Source: Trebonia sp963811335
GTDB lineage: Bacteria > Actinomycetota > Actinomycetes > Streptosporangiales > Streptosporangiaceae
DNA length: 64,000 nt
Direction of reading: 5' to 3'
Assembly: GCA_963811335.1 (NCBI GenBank)
Contig: CAWERB010000035.1
Span: 372,001 to 436,000 of the forward strand
Below the pieces are notes generated by a model that was not told where the DNA came from, did no database searches, and was given only the letters and a program-made list of their open reading frames with translations. The position numbers and the translations under genes were made by a program. Of the stretch, positions 55,299 to 64,000 are shown piece after piece; position 1 is the first letter of the stretch; every line of letters begins with the position of its first letter.

Positions 55299-56564
55299 AT
55301 GACCGTGCACGTATCTCGCAAGGCGCGAGCCGTCAGCGCCGCGCTGCTCGCCCTCGGCACCACCGCGGCAGCCCTGGCCGGCTGCTCAAGCGGCGGCAGT
55401 TCCGCGGCCTCGTCGTCATCGGGCGGCGGCGGTACCTACACCTTCTGGGACCCTTACCCGCAGTATAGTGCCACGTCAGACTGGACGAAGCTGGTCGAGT
55501 CCTGCGGCACGCAGGCCGGCGTGACGGTCAAGCGCACCGGCTACGACACCACCGCGCTCGTCACCCAGTCCCTGCTGGCCGCACAGCAGAACAAGTCAGC
55601 GGACATCCTGCTCGTCGACAACCCCGTGGTCTCCACGCTCGCCAAGGCCGGCGCCCTCACCACGACCGCGCAGAACGGCCTGTCCACCGGCTCCATCGCG
55701 CAGAACATCCTCGGCGCGGGCGTCATCAACGGCAGCACCTACGGCGTGCCGATCGGCGCGAACACCCTGGCGCTCTACTACAACCCGACGATCCTGACGG
55801 CGGCGCACGTCGACCCGGCCTCCATCAAGGACTGGGCGTCGCTGACCGCCGCGCTCGCCAAGGTGAAGGCCATCGGCAAGACGGGCATCACCTTCTCCGG
55901 CATCAACACCGAGGAGGGCAGCTTCCAGTTCCTCCCCTGGTTCTGGGGCGCCGGCGCGAACCTGACCAACCTCGCCTCCGCGCAGGCCACCGCCGCCCTC
56001 ACGCTGTGGACGACCTGGATCAAGGACGGCTACGCGCCTAACTCCGTGATCCAGGACACCCAGACGACCGCATGGCAGGAGTTCCAGACCGGCAAGGTCG
56101 CGTTCGCCGAGAACGGCACCTGGCAGAAGGCCGGCGCGGCGACGATGGGCGCCAAGGTCATCCAGATCCCGTCCGAGAGCGGCGGGGCGGCGCCCGTGCC
56201 CACGGGCGGGGAGTTCTTCACCATCCCGGTCCAGAAGGACACCGCGCGCTACGCCACCTCGGCGAAGATCGTCAGTTGCCTGTCGGCGACCGGCAACATC
56301 GTCAAGACCGACAACACGCTGAACTACGTCGCGCCGACCTCGGCCGGCCAGCAGGCCCAGGTGGCCGCCGACGCCACGCTGTCCCAGTGGGTCACCGCGG
56401 TGGGCGTGGCCAAGGCCCGTACCGGCGACAACCTGGGCACGAAGTACCCGGTCATCTCCCAGCAGATGTGGACCGCGGTGCAGAAGGCAGAAAGCGGCGC
56501 GGCGACGCCCGCGGCGGCCCTGGCGACAGCGCAGGCCGCGGCCACGGCGGCACTCAACAAGTAG
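55299..56564 (+). CDS. ABC sugar importer, solute-binding lipoprotein
   Basis: A 421-residue extracellular solute-binding protein, cluster 1 (SBP_bac_1). It has a signal peptide and a lipobox LAGCSS near residue 35, then a Ser/Gly linker and the domain from TYTFWDPYPQYSATSDWTKL. LLVDNPVVSTLAKAG, GVPIGANTLALYYNPTIL and FLPWFWGAGANLTNLASAQA are typical of oligosaccharide-binding members. ATG 55299 follows AGAGAGGA. It feeds the two permeases downstream. The glycoside hydrolases further on suggest arabinose- or xylose-containing oligosaccharides as ligands. Confidence 0.92.
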   Translation: MTVHVSRKARAVSAALLALGTTAAALAGCSSGGSSAASSSSGGGGTYTFWDPYPQYSATSDWTKLVESCGTQAGVTVKRTGYDTTALVTQSLLAAQQNKSADILLVDNPVVSTLAKAGALTTTAQNGLSTGSIAQNILGAGVINGSTYGVPIGANTLALYYNPTILTAAHVDPASIKDWASLTAALAKVKAIGKTGITFSGINTEEGSFQFLPWFWGAGANLTNLASAQATAALTLWTTWIKDGYAPNSVIQDTQTTAWQEFQTGKVAFAENGTWQKAGAATMGAKVIQIPSESGGAAPVPTGGEFFTIPVQKDTARYATSAKIVSCLSATGNIVKTDNTLNYVAPTSAGQQAQVAADATLSQWVTAVGVAKARTGDNLGTKYPVISQQMWTAVQKAESGAATPAAALATAQAAATAALNK

Positions 56565-56578
56565 CCCGGTAAGCCGAC

Positions 56579-57580
56579 GTGAAAGTCATGACAGCGGAGC
56601 GGTCAAGGAGCCGGTCGGCTGTGCGCCACCGTGACGGGGCGGCCTCGGCCGCCCCGTCACGGTGGGCACGGCGCCCGGGCGCGCACCGGGCCGGGCTGCC
56701 GCGCAGCACGCAGTGGGCGGCATGGGGGTTCCTCGCACCCGTCGTGGCGTACCTCGGCCTCTGCTACGCCTACCCGCTCTACCGCAACATCGACCTGTCC
56801 ATCCACAGCTACACCGTGACGTCCTTCGTCAGCGGCAACGCCCCGTTCGCGGGACTGGCCAACTACGCGAGCATCCTGTCCAGCCCGACGTTCGCGCCCG
56901 CGCTCGTCAACACCACGATCTTCGTGTTCGTATCGATCGCCTTCCAGTTCGCGTTCGGGCTGGCGCTCGCGGTGTTCTTCCACCGCAACTTCCCCGTGTC
57001 GGGCGTGCTGCGGGCGCTGTTCCTCGTGCCGTGGCTGCTGCCGCTGCTGGTGTCCGCGTCGACCTGGTCGTGGATGCTGAACAGCGACTCGGGGATCGTG
57101 AACGCGTTCCTCCAGGCCGTCGGGCTCCCCCCGATCGACTGGCTGACCTCCCCGACGTGGTCCCTGGGCGCCGTCCTGATCGCGAACATCTGGATCGGCA
57201 TCCCGTTCAACCTGGTCATCATGTACAGCGGCCTGCAGAGCATCCCGCAGGACATCTTCGAGGCCGCGGCGATCGACGGGGCCAGCGGGTGGCAGCGGTT
57301 CTGGCGGATCACCTTCCCGCTGCTGCGCCCGGTGTCCGCCATCACCCTGCTGCTCGGCCTGGTCTACACCTTGAAGGTCTTCGACATCATCTGGATCATG
57401 ACAAGGGGCGGCCCGGCGACCTCGTCGACGACGCTGGCGATCTGGTCCTACCAGCTCAGCTTCGGGTCCCTGCTGCCCGACTTCAGCTCCGCGGCGGCGG
57501 TCGGCAACATCCTGATCATCATCGCGGTCGTCTTCGCGCTCATCTACATTCGCGCCAGAAACCGCCTGGAGGCGACATGA
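56579..57580 (+). CDS. ABC sugar permease, MalF/UgpA type
   Basis: A 333-residue membrane protein with six helices. The EAA loop that docks the ATPase is FEAAAIDGASGWQRFWRITF followed by PLLRP, and WGFLAPVVAYLGLCYAYPLY is the first helix. A basic N-terminus of about 40 residues precedes it. GTG 56579 starts 14 bases after the binding-protein stop. Its last codons overlap the second permease ATG (ATGA, 57577-57580). Confidence 0.93.
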   Translation: MKVMTAERSRSRSAVRHRDGAASAAPSRWARRPGAHRAGLPRSTQWAAWGFLAPVVAYLGLCYAYPLYRNIDLSIHSYTVTSFVSGNAPFAGLANYASILSSPTFAPALVNTTIFVFVSIAFQFAFGLALAVFFHRNFPVSGVLRALFLVPWLLPLLVSASTWSWMLNSDSGIVNAFLQAVGLPPIDWLTSPTWSLGAVLIANIWIGIPFNLVIMYSGLQSIPQDIFEAAAIDGASGWQRFWRITFPLLRPVSAITLLLGLVYTLKVFDIIWIMTRGGPATSSTTLAIWSYQLSFGSLLPDFSSAAAVGNILIIIAVVFALIYIRARNRLEAT

Positions 57581-58392
57581 GGCGTCGTTCCCGGTGGCTC
57601 ACCGCCATCGGCGTCCTGCTGACCGCCGTGATGCTGTTCCCCGTCTACTGGATGATCAACGTCTCGCTGACGCAGACGTCGAACATGCGCAAGAGCCCGC
57701 CCAACCTGATCCCCGTCGACGGGACGCTGGAAGGCTACACGGTGGTGCTCAGGCAGCAGCTGCCCTACCTTGGCACGAGCCTGCTCGTCGGGGTCGGCAC
57801 GGTGCTGCTCACGCTCGCGCTCGCCGCGCCCGCCGGCTACTCCCTGGCCAAGCTCCGGCCCAGGGGCGGCGGCGCGGTGAACCTGCTGCTGCTCGTCGCC
57901 CAGATGATCCCCGCGATCGTCATGGCGATGGGCTTCTACGCCATCTACATCAAGCTCGGCCTGCTCGACTCCGCGTGGGGGCTGATCCTCGCCGACTCGA
58001 CCATCGCCGTGCCGTTCGGCGTGCTGATCTTCAGCGCGTTCATGTCGCGGATACCCGACGAGCTGCTGCAGGCCGCCCGGATTGACGGCGCGGGCACGCT
58101 GCGCACCTTCGGCTCGATCGTCCTGCCGGTCAGCAGGAACGCGATCATCACCGTCTCGCTGTTCGCGTTCCTGTGGTCCTGGTCGGACTTCCTGTTCGCC
58201 AACACCCTGGACAACGGCGGCTCGCTGCAGCCGATCACGCTGGGCATCTACGCCTACATCGGCAACAACAACCAGCAGTGGAACGCGATCATGGCCACCG
58301 CCGTCGTGGCGTCCGTCCCGGCGGCCGTGCTGCTTGTCATGGCGCAGCGCTATGTCTCCGCCGGCGTGACCGCGGGGGCCGTCAAGGACTAG
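57577..58392 (+). CDS. ABC sugar permease, MalG/UgpE type
   Basis: A 271-residue partner permease with six helices: LTAIGVLLTAVMLFPVYWMI first, EAA loop LLQAARIDGAGTLRTFGSIV followed by LPVSR, and FAFLWSWSDFLFANTL near the end. It overlaps the first permease by four bases. No ATPase gene follows, as is usual for actinomycete sugar importers that share one MsiK-type ATPase encoded elsewhere. A partial direct repeat of CCCGTCACG lies after its stop. Confidence 0.93.
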   Translation: MRRRSRWLTAIGVLLTAVMLFPVYWMINVSLTQTSNMRKSPPNLIPVDGTLEGYTVVLRQQLPYLGTSLLVGVGTVLLTLALAAPAGYSLAKLRPRGGGAVNLLLLVAQMIPAIVMAMGFYAIYIKLGLLDSAWGLILADSTIAVPFGVLIFSAFMSRIPDELLQAARIDGAGTLRTFGSIVLPVSRNAIITVSLFAFLWSWSDFLFANTLDNGGSLQPITLGIYAYIGNNNQQWNAIMATAVVASVPAAVLLVMAQRYVSAGVTAGAVKD

Positions 58393-58507
58393 ACCCGTCA
58401 CGGACAAGGCCCGTCACGCACTAGCCGCGGCGCCTTCACTCTCTGCTACTTCGCGGGCGGCGCGACCCGGCGCCGCCCGCCCTCAACGTGGGACGGATCA
58501 AGCCAGC

Positions 58508-60511
58508 ATGGTCAGCTATCACAACGACAACGGCATTCTCGAGGTGCGGCACAGGCACGAGGTGATCCGCATCCAGGCCTGGGGTGCCGACAGCGTGCGC
58601 GTGCGCGCCGCCAGGCACCGCGTGCCCGCGGACAGCGCCGGCGCGCTCGGCGACGTCCCGCCGGCGGGCTCGGCGGGCGACGTCAAGATCGAGGGCACGC
58701 GCGCGGTGCTGGTCAGCGGGCGGCTGCACGCCGAGGTCACGTTCGACACCGCGGAGAGCTTCCCTGAGCCGCTGATCACCTTCCGCGACTGCGACGGCGC
58801 CGAACTGCTCGCCGAGAGCCGTGAGCACTTCTGGATGCCGGGAGCGCGGGTGTTCACCGGCAACCGGTCGGGCGCCTACGAGATCCACCAGCAGTTCGCC
58901 GCCTACCCGGGGGAGCGCCTCTACGGGCTCGGCCAGCGAACCCACGGGCGGCTGAACCTCAAGGGCCTGGCCCTGGACCTCGTCCAGCGCAACGGCGAGG
59001 TGAGCATCCCGTTCGTGCTCTCCGACCGCGGCTACGGGCTGCTATGGAACTCCCCGGCCGTCGGCCGGGTCGAGTTCGCGGAGAACGCGACCCGGTGGCA
59101 GGCTGTCGCGGGCCGCGAGATCGACTACTGGCTGACGGCCGCCGCCACTCCCGCGCAGATACTCGCCCGCTACGCGGACGCCACCGGCCACGTGCCCGAG
59201 CTGCCCGCGTGGGCCAGCGGGTTCTGGCAGTCCAAGCTCCGTTACCGCACGCAGGAGGAGCTGATGGCGGTCGCCAGGGAGTACCGGAGCCGCGGCCTGC
59301 CGTTGTCGGTGATCGTGGCGGACTTCTTCCACTGGCCCGCCATGGGCGACTACCGCTTCGACCCGGCCGAGTGGCCCGATCCCGGCGCCATGGCCGCCGA
59401 GCTGCGCGAGCTCGGCGTCGAGCTGATGGTGTCCATCTGGCCGACGGTGTCACCGCTGTCGGAGAACTACGCCGAGCTCCTCGACCAGGGCCTGCTGGTC
59501 GGATCCGACCAGGGCGTCGAGTTCCACCAGGTCATCCAGGACAAGGGCATGGCCGTGCCGATGCCGGTGGCGTTCTACGACCCGACCAATCCCCGGACGC
59601 GCGAGCGCGTCTGGGAGCTGATCGAGCGGAACTACCTGTCCCACGGCATCCGCGTCTTCTGGCTCGACGCGTCCGAGCCAGAGCTCAATCCGGCGCATCC
59701 GGGCAACCTGTCCCTGTACGCCGGCCCCGGCGCCGAAGTCGCGGGAATCTACCCGCGCGACAACGCCAGGCTCTTCGCCGAGGGCATGGCCGCGGCCGGG
59801 CAGCCGCCGACGGTGCTGCTGTGCCGGTCCGCCTGGGCCGGAGCGCAGCGGTACGGCGCCGCGGTGTGGTCCGGTGACATCCCGGCCACCTGGGAGTCGC
59901 TGCGCACGCAGGTTCGCGCCGGGCTGAACATCGCTATCTCCGGCATCCCCTGGTGGACGACGGACATCGGCGGCTTTCACGGCGGCGACCCGGGTGATCC
60001 CGCCTACCAGGAACTCGTGGCGCGCTGGTTCCAGTACGGGGTGTTCTGCCCGCTCTTCCGGCTGCACGGCGACCGGCAGCCACGCGTCCCCACCGGCCAT
60101 GAGATGACCGGCGGCCCGAACGAGGCGTGGTCCTACGGTGACGCCTACGAGCGGATCGTCGCGGCCCTGCGGCTGCGCGAGCGACTGCGGCCGTACATCC
60201 ACGAGCAGATGCGCGTCGCGTCACGGACCGGGCTGCCGCCGATGCGGCCGCTGTTCGTGGACTTCCCCGGTGACCCGGGCGCCTGGCAGGCCGAGGACCA
60301 GTTCCTGTTCGGTCCCGACCTGCTCATCGCCCCCGTGCTTGAGCCGGGGGCCGCCGCCCGCGACGTCTACCTGCCGGCCGGGCCGACCTGGATCGAGGCC
60401 GCGACCGGTGCCAGGCACGACGGCGGCGCGGCGATCCGGGTGGCGGTCTCGCCCGACCGCATCCCCGTTTTCGCCCGTGAAGGAGCCGAGGTACTTGATG
60501 CCGTCCGCTAA
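58508..60511 (+). CDS. Glycoside hydrolase family 31 (alpha-xylosidase-like)
   Basis: A 667-residue GH31 enzyme. After an N-terminal beta domain (YEIHQQFAAYPGERLYGLGQ) comes the barrel: FWQSKLRYRTQEELMAVARE, LSVIVADFFHWPAMGDYRFD, nucleophile region VFWLDASEPE and acid/base region WSGDIPATWESL. WWTTDIGGFHGG and the C-terminal beta domains follow. The YicI-like FFHWPAMGDYRFD segment favours alpha-xylosidase over alpha-glucosidase activity. No signal peptide is visible, so it acts inside the cell on imported sugars. The GH127 gene overlaps its end. Confidence 0.93.
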   Translation: MVSYHNDNGILEVRHRHEVIRIQAWGADSVRVRAARHRVPADSAGALGDVPPAGSAGDVKIEGTRAVLVSGRLHAEVTFDTAESFPEPLITFRDCDGAELLAESREHFWMPGARVFTGNRSGAYEIHQQFAAYPGERLYGLGQRTHGRLNLKGLALDLVQRNGEVSIPFVLSDRGYGLLWNSPAVGRVEFAENATRWQAVAGREIDYWLTAAATPAQILARYADATGHVPELPAWASGFWQSKLRYRTQEELMAVAREYRSRGLPLSVIVADFFHWPAMGDYRFDPAEWPDPGAMAAELRELGVELMVSIWPTVSPLSENYAELLDQGLLVGSDQGVEFHQVIQDKGMAVPMPVAFYDPTNPRTRERVWELIERNYLSHGIRVFWLDASEPELNPAHPGNLSLYAGPGAEVAGIYPRDNARLFAEGMAAAGQPPTVLLCRSAWAGAQRYGAAVWSGDIPATWESLRTQVRAGLNIAISGIPWWTTDIGGFHGGDPGDPAYQELVARWFQYGVFCPLFRLHGDRQPRVPTGHEMTGGPNEAWSYGDAYERIVAALRLRERLRPYIHEQMRVASRTGLPPMRPLFVDFPGDPGAWQAEDQFLFGPDLLIAPVLEPGAAARDVYLPAGPTWIEAATGARHDGGAAIRVAVSPDRIPVFAREGAEVLDAVR

Positions 60512-62384
60512 GCAGGGTGGGCCAGTCGAACCGTCCGCCCCGGTCTGGCGCCCGCTCGGGGCCGACGAGATCAAGGTCACCGGCGGCATCTGGGCGGAGA
60601 AGCAGCGGCTGAACTCCGGCACGATCCTCGGGCACTGCGAGGCGTGGATGGAGCGCATCGGCTGGACAGGCAACTTCGACCGCGCGGCGGCCGGCGTCAT
60701 CGGCGGCGGGCATTCCGGCATCGAGTTCGTCGACTCCGAGGTCTACAAGCTTCTCGAGGCCATGGCCTGGGAACTCGGCCGGCAGCCCGACGACGCGCTG
60801 GCCCGCCGCTACGACGCGCTCGCGGCGCGGGTGGCCGCGGCCCAGGAGCCGGACGGCTACCTGCACACCAGCTTCGGCCGGCCCGGGCAGCCGCCCCGCT
60901 ACCACGACCTCGCGGCCGGGCACGAGCTGTACTGCTTCGGGCACCTCTTCCAGGCGGCGGTCGCCCGGCTGCGCACCGGTCATGACGACCTGATCCCGCA
61001 GGTCGCGCTCCGCCTGGCGGACCACGTCTACGCGCAGTTCGGCCCGGGCGGCCTGGCGGGCGTGTGCGGTCACCCGGAAATCGAGATGGCGCTGGCCGAG
61101 CTGGCGCGCGCGACCGGAGAGCGGCGCTACCTTGAGCTCGCCCGGCTGTTCATCGAGCGCCGGGGAACGGGCACCCTGGGCATCCACCGGTTCGGGCCGG
61201 AGTACTTCCAGGACGACATCCCGGTCCGCCGGGCGACCACGATGCGGGGTCATGCCGTGCGCGCGCTCTACCTCGCCGCCGGCGCACTTGACGTGGCGAC
61301 GGAGACGGGCGACGACGGCCTGGCGGCCGCGGTGCGCGAGCAGTGGGCGAACGGGGTGGCCCGCCGCACCTACATCACGGGCGGTGTCGGGTCCCGCCAC
61401 CTGGACGAGGCGTTCGGTGACGACTTCGAGCTGCCGCCCGACCGCGCGTACGCGGAGACGTGCGCCGGCATAGCGTCGGTGATGCTGAGCTGGCGGCTGC
61501 TGCTGGCCACTGGTGAGGACAAGTACTCCGACCTGATCGAGCGGACGCTGCTGAACAACGTGCTCGCCTCGCCGCGGGCGGACGGCCGCGCGTTCTACTA
61601 CGCGAACACGCTGCACCAGCGGACTCCCGGCCCGGCGCCTGACGAGCACGAGCTCAGCCATCGCGCGGAATCGGGGCTTCGCGCCCCCTGGTTCGAGGTC
61701 TCCTGCTGCCCCACCAACGTCGCGCGCACGCTGGCGAGCGTCGGCCTCTACTTCGCCACCGCCAGCGACGACGGCGTTCAGCTGCATCAGTATGGCGACT
61801 ACCAGGTGTCCACGACGCTGGCGGCGGGGACGATCGCACTGCGCGTCTCGGGCGGTTACCCGGCCGGCGCGGCGGTGGTGGTGAGCGTCGACGAGGCGCC
61901 CGCCGCCGAGGTCACCCTGCGGCTGAGAGTCCCCGGCTGGGCGTCAGGCGCGGCGGTGGTGAGCGAAACGCCGACCACGCGGACGCCGGGCCGGCTGGAA
62001 ATCCGGCGCGTGTTCCGCGCCGGCGACTCCGTGCGCGTCGCGTTCCCAGCGGCCGCCCGTGCCACTTACCCTGACCCGCGCATCGACGCCGCCAGGGGCG
62101 CGTTCGCGGTGGAGCGAGGGCCGCTCGTGCTGGTGCTCGAGTCGGTTGACCTGCCCGCGGGATGGACCGTCAACGAGCTTGCGGGAGACCCGCACAGCAT
62201 CGCCACCGACGAGGCCGGCGCCACCATCGACGTGTACCGCCGCCGCCCGGCCGCCGACGGCTGGCCCTACCTCGCGGAGCCGGCGGCGCGGGCGGGCGAT
62301 GCCGTCCGGGTCCGCCTCATCCCCTACCACCAGTGGGCCAACCGCGGCCCCGCCACGATGCGCACCTGGATCCCGGCCTGGTAA
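60498..62384 (+). CDS. Glycoside hydrolase family 127 (beta-L-arabinofuranosidase-like)
   Basis: A 628-residue protein of the DUF1680/GH127 type. The (alpha/alpha)6 barrel part has EVYKLLEAMAWELGRQP and AQEPDGYLHT. The catalytic glutamate region is YAETCAGIASVMLSWRLLLA, and the cysteine pair is in FEVSCCPTNVARTLASVGLY, which in the family binds zinc with one Cys as nucleophile. C-terminal beta domains have LRLRVPGWA. It probably removes beta-L-arabinofuranosyl units inside the cell. ATG 60498 is before the GH31 stop, with AAGGAG upstream, so the two enzymes are co-translated. Confidence 0.92.
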   Translation: MPSAKQGGPVEPSAPVWRPLGADEIKVTGGIWAEKQRLNSGTILGHCEAWMERIGWTGNFDRAAAGVIGGGHSGIEFVDSEVYKLLEAMAWELGRQPDDALARRYDALAARVAAAQEPDGYLHTSFGRPGQPPRYHDLAAGHELYCFGHLFQAAVARLRTGHDDLIPQVALRLADHVYAQFGPGGLAGVCGHPEIEMALAELARATGERRYLELARLFIERRGTGTLGIHRFGPEYFQDDIPVRRATTMRGHAVRALYLAAGALDVATETGDDGLAAAVREQWANGVARRTYITGGVGSRHLDEAFGDDFELPPDRAYAETCAGIASVMLSWRLLLATGEDKYSDLIERTLLNNVLASPRADGRAFYYANTLHQRTPGPAPDEHELSHRAESGLRAPWFEVSCCPTNVARTLASVGLYFATASDDGVQLHQYGDYQVSTTLAAGTIALRVSGGYPAGAAVVVSVDEAPAAEVTLRLRVPGWASGAAVVSETPTTRTPGRLEIRRVFRAGDSVRVAFPAAARATYPDPRIDAARGAFAVERGPLVLVLESVDLPAGWTVNELAGDPHSIATDEAGATIDVYRRRPAADGWPYLAEPAARAGDAVRVRLIPYHQWANRGPATMRTWIPAW

Positions 62385-62427
62385 TGTCCCGGGAAACTCC
62401 CACGGCCCGGGAGGACAGGAGGAACCG

Positions 62428-63018
62428 ATGGCCGAGGTCGTGCTGTTTCATCACGTGCAGGGACTGACCGATGGCGTCCGCGCCTTCGCCGACGGGCTGC
62501 GGGCCGACGGGCATACCGTGCACACCCCGGACCTGTTCGACGGCGAGTGCCCGGCGACGATCGAGCTTGGCCTTGCGCTGGTGAACCTCATCGGCGACGA
62601 GGCACTGAGCGAGCGGGCCACCGGAGCCCTGGCCGAGCTGCCGGCCGGCCTGGTCTACGCGGGCTTCTCGTTCGGCGGTGCCACCGCGCAGCAGTTCGCG
62701 CAGACCCGCCCCGGCGCGCGCGGCGCGCTGCTGTATGAGTCGTTCGTCGCGCTGTCCGCCGAGTGGTCCTTCGGCCCGTGGCCCGCCGGGCTCCCGGTCC
62801 AGGTGCACGGCATGGACAAGGACCCGTTCTTCGCCGGGGAAGGCGACCTGGACGGCGCCCGCGAGCTGGTCGCTGCCCTCGGCCCCGGGGTGGCCGAGCT
62901 GTACACCTACCCGGGCGACAAGCACCTGTTCACCGACAGCTCCCTGCCGTCCTACGATGCGGGCGCGACCCGGCTGGTGCTCGACCGCTCGCTGGCCTTC
63001 CTCGGGCGGCTGGGCTGA
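62428..63018 (+). CDS. Dienelactone hydrolase-family protein
   Basis: A 196-residue alpha/beta hydrolase of the DLH family. VVLFHHVQGLTDGVRAFADG is the first strand. The nucleophile elbow is YAGFSFGGATAQQFA, with Ser instead of the Cys of classical dienelactone hydrolases. Acid and base are probably in HGMDKDPFF (Asp) and YPGDKHLFTD (His). It may act as an esterase on sugar esters from the same substrates, though that is only from its place 43 bases after GH127. ATG 62428 follows AGGAGGAA. Confidence 0.85.
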   Translation: MAEVVLFHHVQGLTDGVRAFADGLRADGHTVHTPDLFDGECPATIELGLALVNLIGDEALSERATGALAELPAGLVYAGFSFGGATAQQFAQTRPGARGALLYESFVALSAEWSFGPWPAGLPVQVHGMDKDPFFAGEGDLDGARELVAALGPGVAELYTYPGDKHLFTDSSLPSYDAGATRLVLDRSLAFLGRLG

Positions 63019-63038
63019 CGCTCGCCGTCCGGCCTGGC

Positions 63039-64000
63039 TTACCAGGTCCCGCGGTGCTCCGGCACCAGCCGCACCAGCGGCAGCATGAGCAGCAGGATGG
63101 CCGCGAACACCAGCAGCACGTGCGACTGGACCAGGGCGCCCGCGGCGGGCGAGCCGGTGCGCGCGATCAGCGCGGTGGTCACCGAGACCGCGGTGATCGC
63201 ACCCGACTGGCGGAACATGCCGCGCAGCCCGGCGATCGCGGCCACCTGGTCGGGCGCGAGCTGCAAGCTGGCGTTGTTCGCGGCGGGCACGGACAGTCCC
63301 ATGCCGAGCCCGGTGAGCGCGGCGCCGATGGCCAGCCAGGCATACGGTGAGACCGGCGCCCGGACGGCCATGGCCAGCAGGCCGCACGCGAGTATGACGA
63401 ATCCGGCCACCATCGGCCACCGGACCCCGGTGCGCCGCAGGGCCAGCGCGGCCGCCCCGGCGACGCCGATCATGCCGACGGACCGCGCGGTGAGCAGCGT
63501 CCCCGCGCCGAGGGAGGAGATGCCGTACCGGTCCGTCGCGTACAACGGCACCAGCGCGGAGAAGCCGAGCGCCGCCGCGCCGTACAGGTAGTTGATCAGG
63601 TTCATCACGCCGAAGCCGCGCCCGCGCAGCAGCCGGTACGGCACGAAGGGCGCCGCGTCCCGCCGCGCGTGCCGCACGAACAGGCAGCAGAACACCGCGG
63701 CGCAGGCCTCGCTGAGCAGGAACACCGGGCTGTCCAGCGGCACCGCGCCGCTGCCGAGGTAGCTGATGCCGAACATCCCCGTGACGATCAGCCCGGCGAG
63801 CAGCAGCACCCCCGTGATGTCGATGCGGCTGGCCGGGCGGATGGCCGAGGCGGGAATGAACCGCGCGGTGAGCAGGATGAGGGCGATGCCGATGGGCATG
63901 TTGATGAGGAAGATGCCGCGCCAGGACCAGTAGTTGACGAACAGCCCGCCGGCCACCGGCCCGACCATGCCGCCGATCGGGAAGATGGAGATGAACAGGC
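63039..64000 (-). CDS. MFS drug transporter, partial
   Basis: The frame covers about 320 residues and is cut by the window end, so the N-terminal part is missing. It begins with PVAGGLFVNYWSWRGIFLIN followed by MPIGIALILL, the motif C/loop region of DHA2 (EmrB/QacA) 14-helix transporters. Then come YLGSGAVPLDSPVF, FGVMNLINYLYGAAALGFSA and MGLSVPAANNASLQL. The stop at 63039 leaves a 20-base gap to the convergent hydrolase. Likely a proton-driven efflux pump; the substrate is unknown. Confidence 0.88.
   Translation of the reverse strand, partial: LFISIFPIGGMVGPVAGGLFVNYWSWRGIFLINMPIGIALILLTARFIPASAIRPASRIDITGVLLLAGLIVTGMFGISYLGSGAVPLDSPVFLLSEACAAVFCCLFVRHARRDAAPFVPYRLLRGRGFGVMNLINYLYGAAALGFSALVPLYATDRYGISSLGAGTLLTARSVGMIGVAGAAALALRRTGVRWPMVAGFVILACGLLAMAVRAPVSPYAWLAIGAALTGLGMGLSVPAANNASLQLAPDQVAAIAGLRGMFRQSGAITAVSVTTALIARTGSPAAGALVQSHVLLVFAAILLLMLPLVRLVPEHRGTW

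Overview
The window is high-GC DNA with mostly G/C third codon positions, GTG/TTG starts, ATGA/GTGA stop-start overlaps and typical actinobacterial gene content. That content includes an ANTAR response regulator of the PdtaR type, paired XRE/DUF5753 and DUF397 genes, DUF5302, a DUF574-type methyltransferase, ScpAB next to a ParA ATPase, and an ABC sugar importer with no ATPase of its own. It fits a filamentous actinomycete chromosome (Streptomycetales/Streptosporangiales-like); I cannot place it further without a search.

Layout. 1-3.4 kb: a phosphate-binding-protein-like sensor, a GlnX-like membrane protein, a Ser/Thr kinase and an FHA protein, the second and fourth with frameshifts. 3.4-4.4 kb: a decayed HTH/homing-endonuclease-like gene and an irregular tRNA-Leu(CAA). 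4.4-14 kb: pdtaR, polA, a polytopic membrane protein, rpsA, a broken lipoprotein and coaE. 14-18.3 kb: two methyltransferases, a CGNR zinc-finger remnant, a frameshifted mannosyltransferase-like gene and a LURP-one protein. 18.3-23.4 kb: uvrB (frameshift before the UVR domain), a MarR/cupin divergent pair with a clear operator, a TrpB2-type synthase and a DUF899 remnant. 23.5-26.1 kb: an A/T-richer island with a C5 methyltransferase and an overlapping endonuclease resembling the ApaLI family, followed by a GntR remnant. 26.2-31.7 kb: a broken GNAT gene, an EamA-like membrane protein, pyrG, a Nudix hydrolase and ald. 31.75-32.8 kb: a gene-free, repeat-rich segment. 32.8-42.1 kb: xerD, parA, a small RHH-like gene, scpA, scpB, rluB, aroH, tyrA, a DUF5302 gene, cmk and der, a largely co-directional housekeeping run. 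42-45.1 kb: an anti-sigma-type ATPase, XRE, DUF397 and a second XRE. 45.7-53.8 kb: aldo/keto reductase, MATE, MFS, HAD, a conserved unknown, GNAT, an LCM-type methyltransferase, a 46-codon ORF with a strong ribosome site, a cysteine-rich unknown and a degraded EamA gene. 54-63 kb: a glycoside-utilisation locus (LacI, ABC importer, GH31, GH127, dienelactone-hydrolase-like protein), then an MFS gene cut by the window end.

Two patterns run through the window. First, many genes are broken by single-base shifts (GlnX-like, FHA, HTH/endonuclease, lipoprotein, methyltransferase, mannosyltransferase, uvrB, GNAT, EamA); either the sequence has indel errors or the strain is shedding genes, and the uvrB case favours checking reads first. 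Second, short tandem duplications sit on or directly after stop codons (polA, lipoprotein, uvrB, der, HAD gene).

I found no CRISPR array, phage module or complete transposase. The least explained parts are the nested repeat segment between ald and xerD, the duplicated polA hairpin unit and the small ORF beside the LCM-type methyltransferase.
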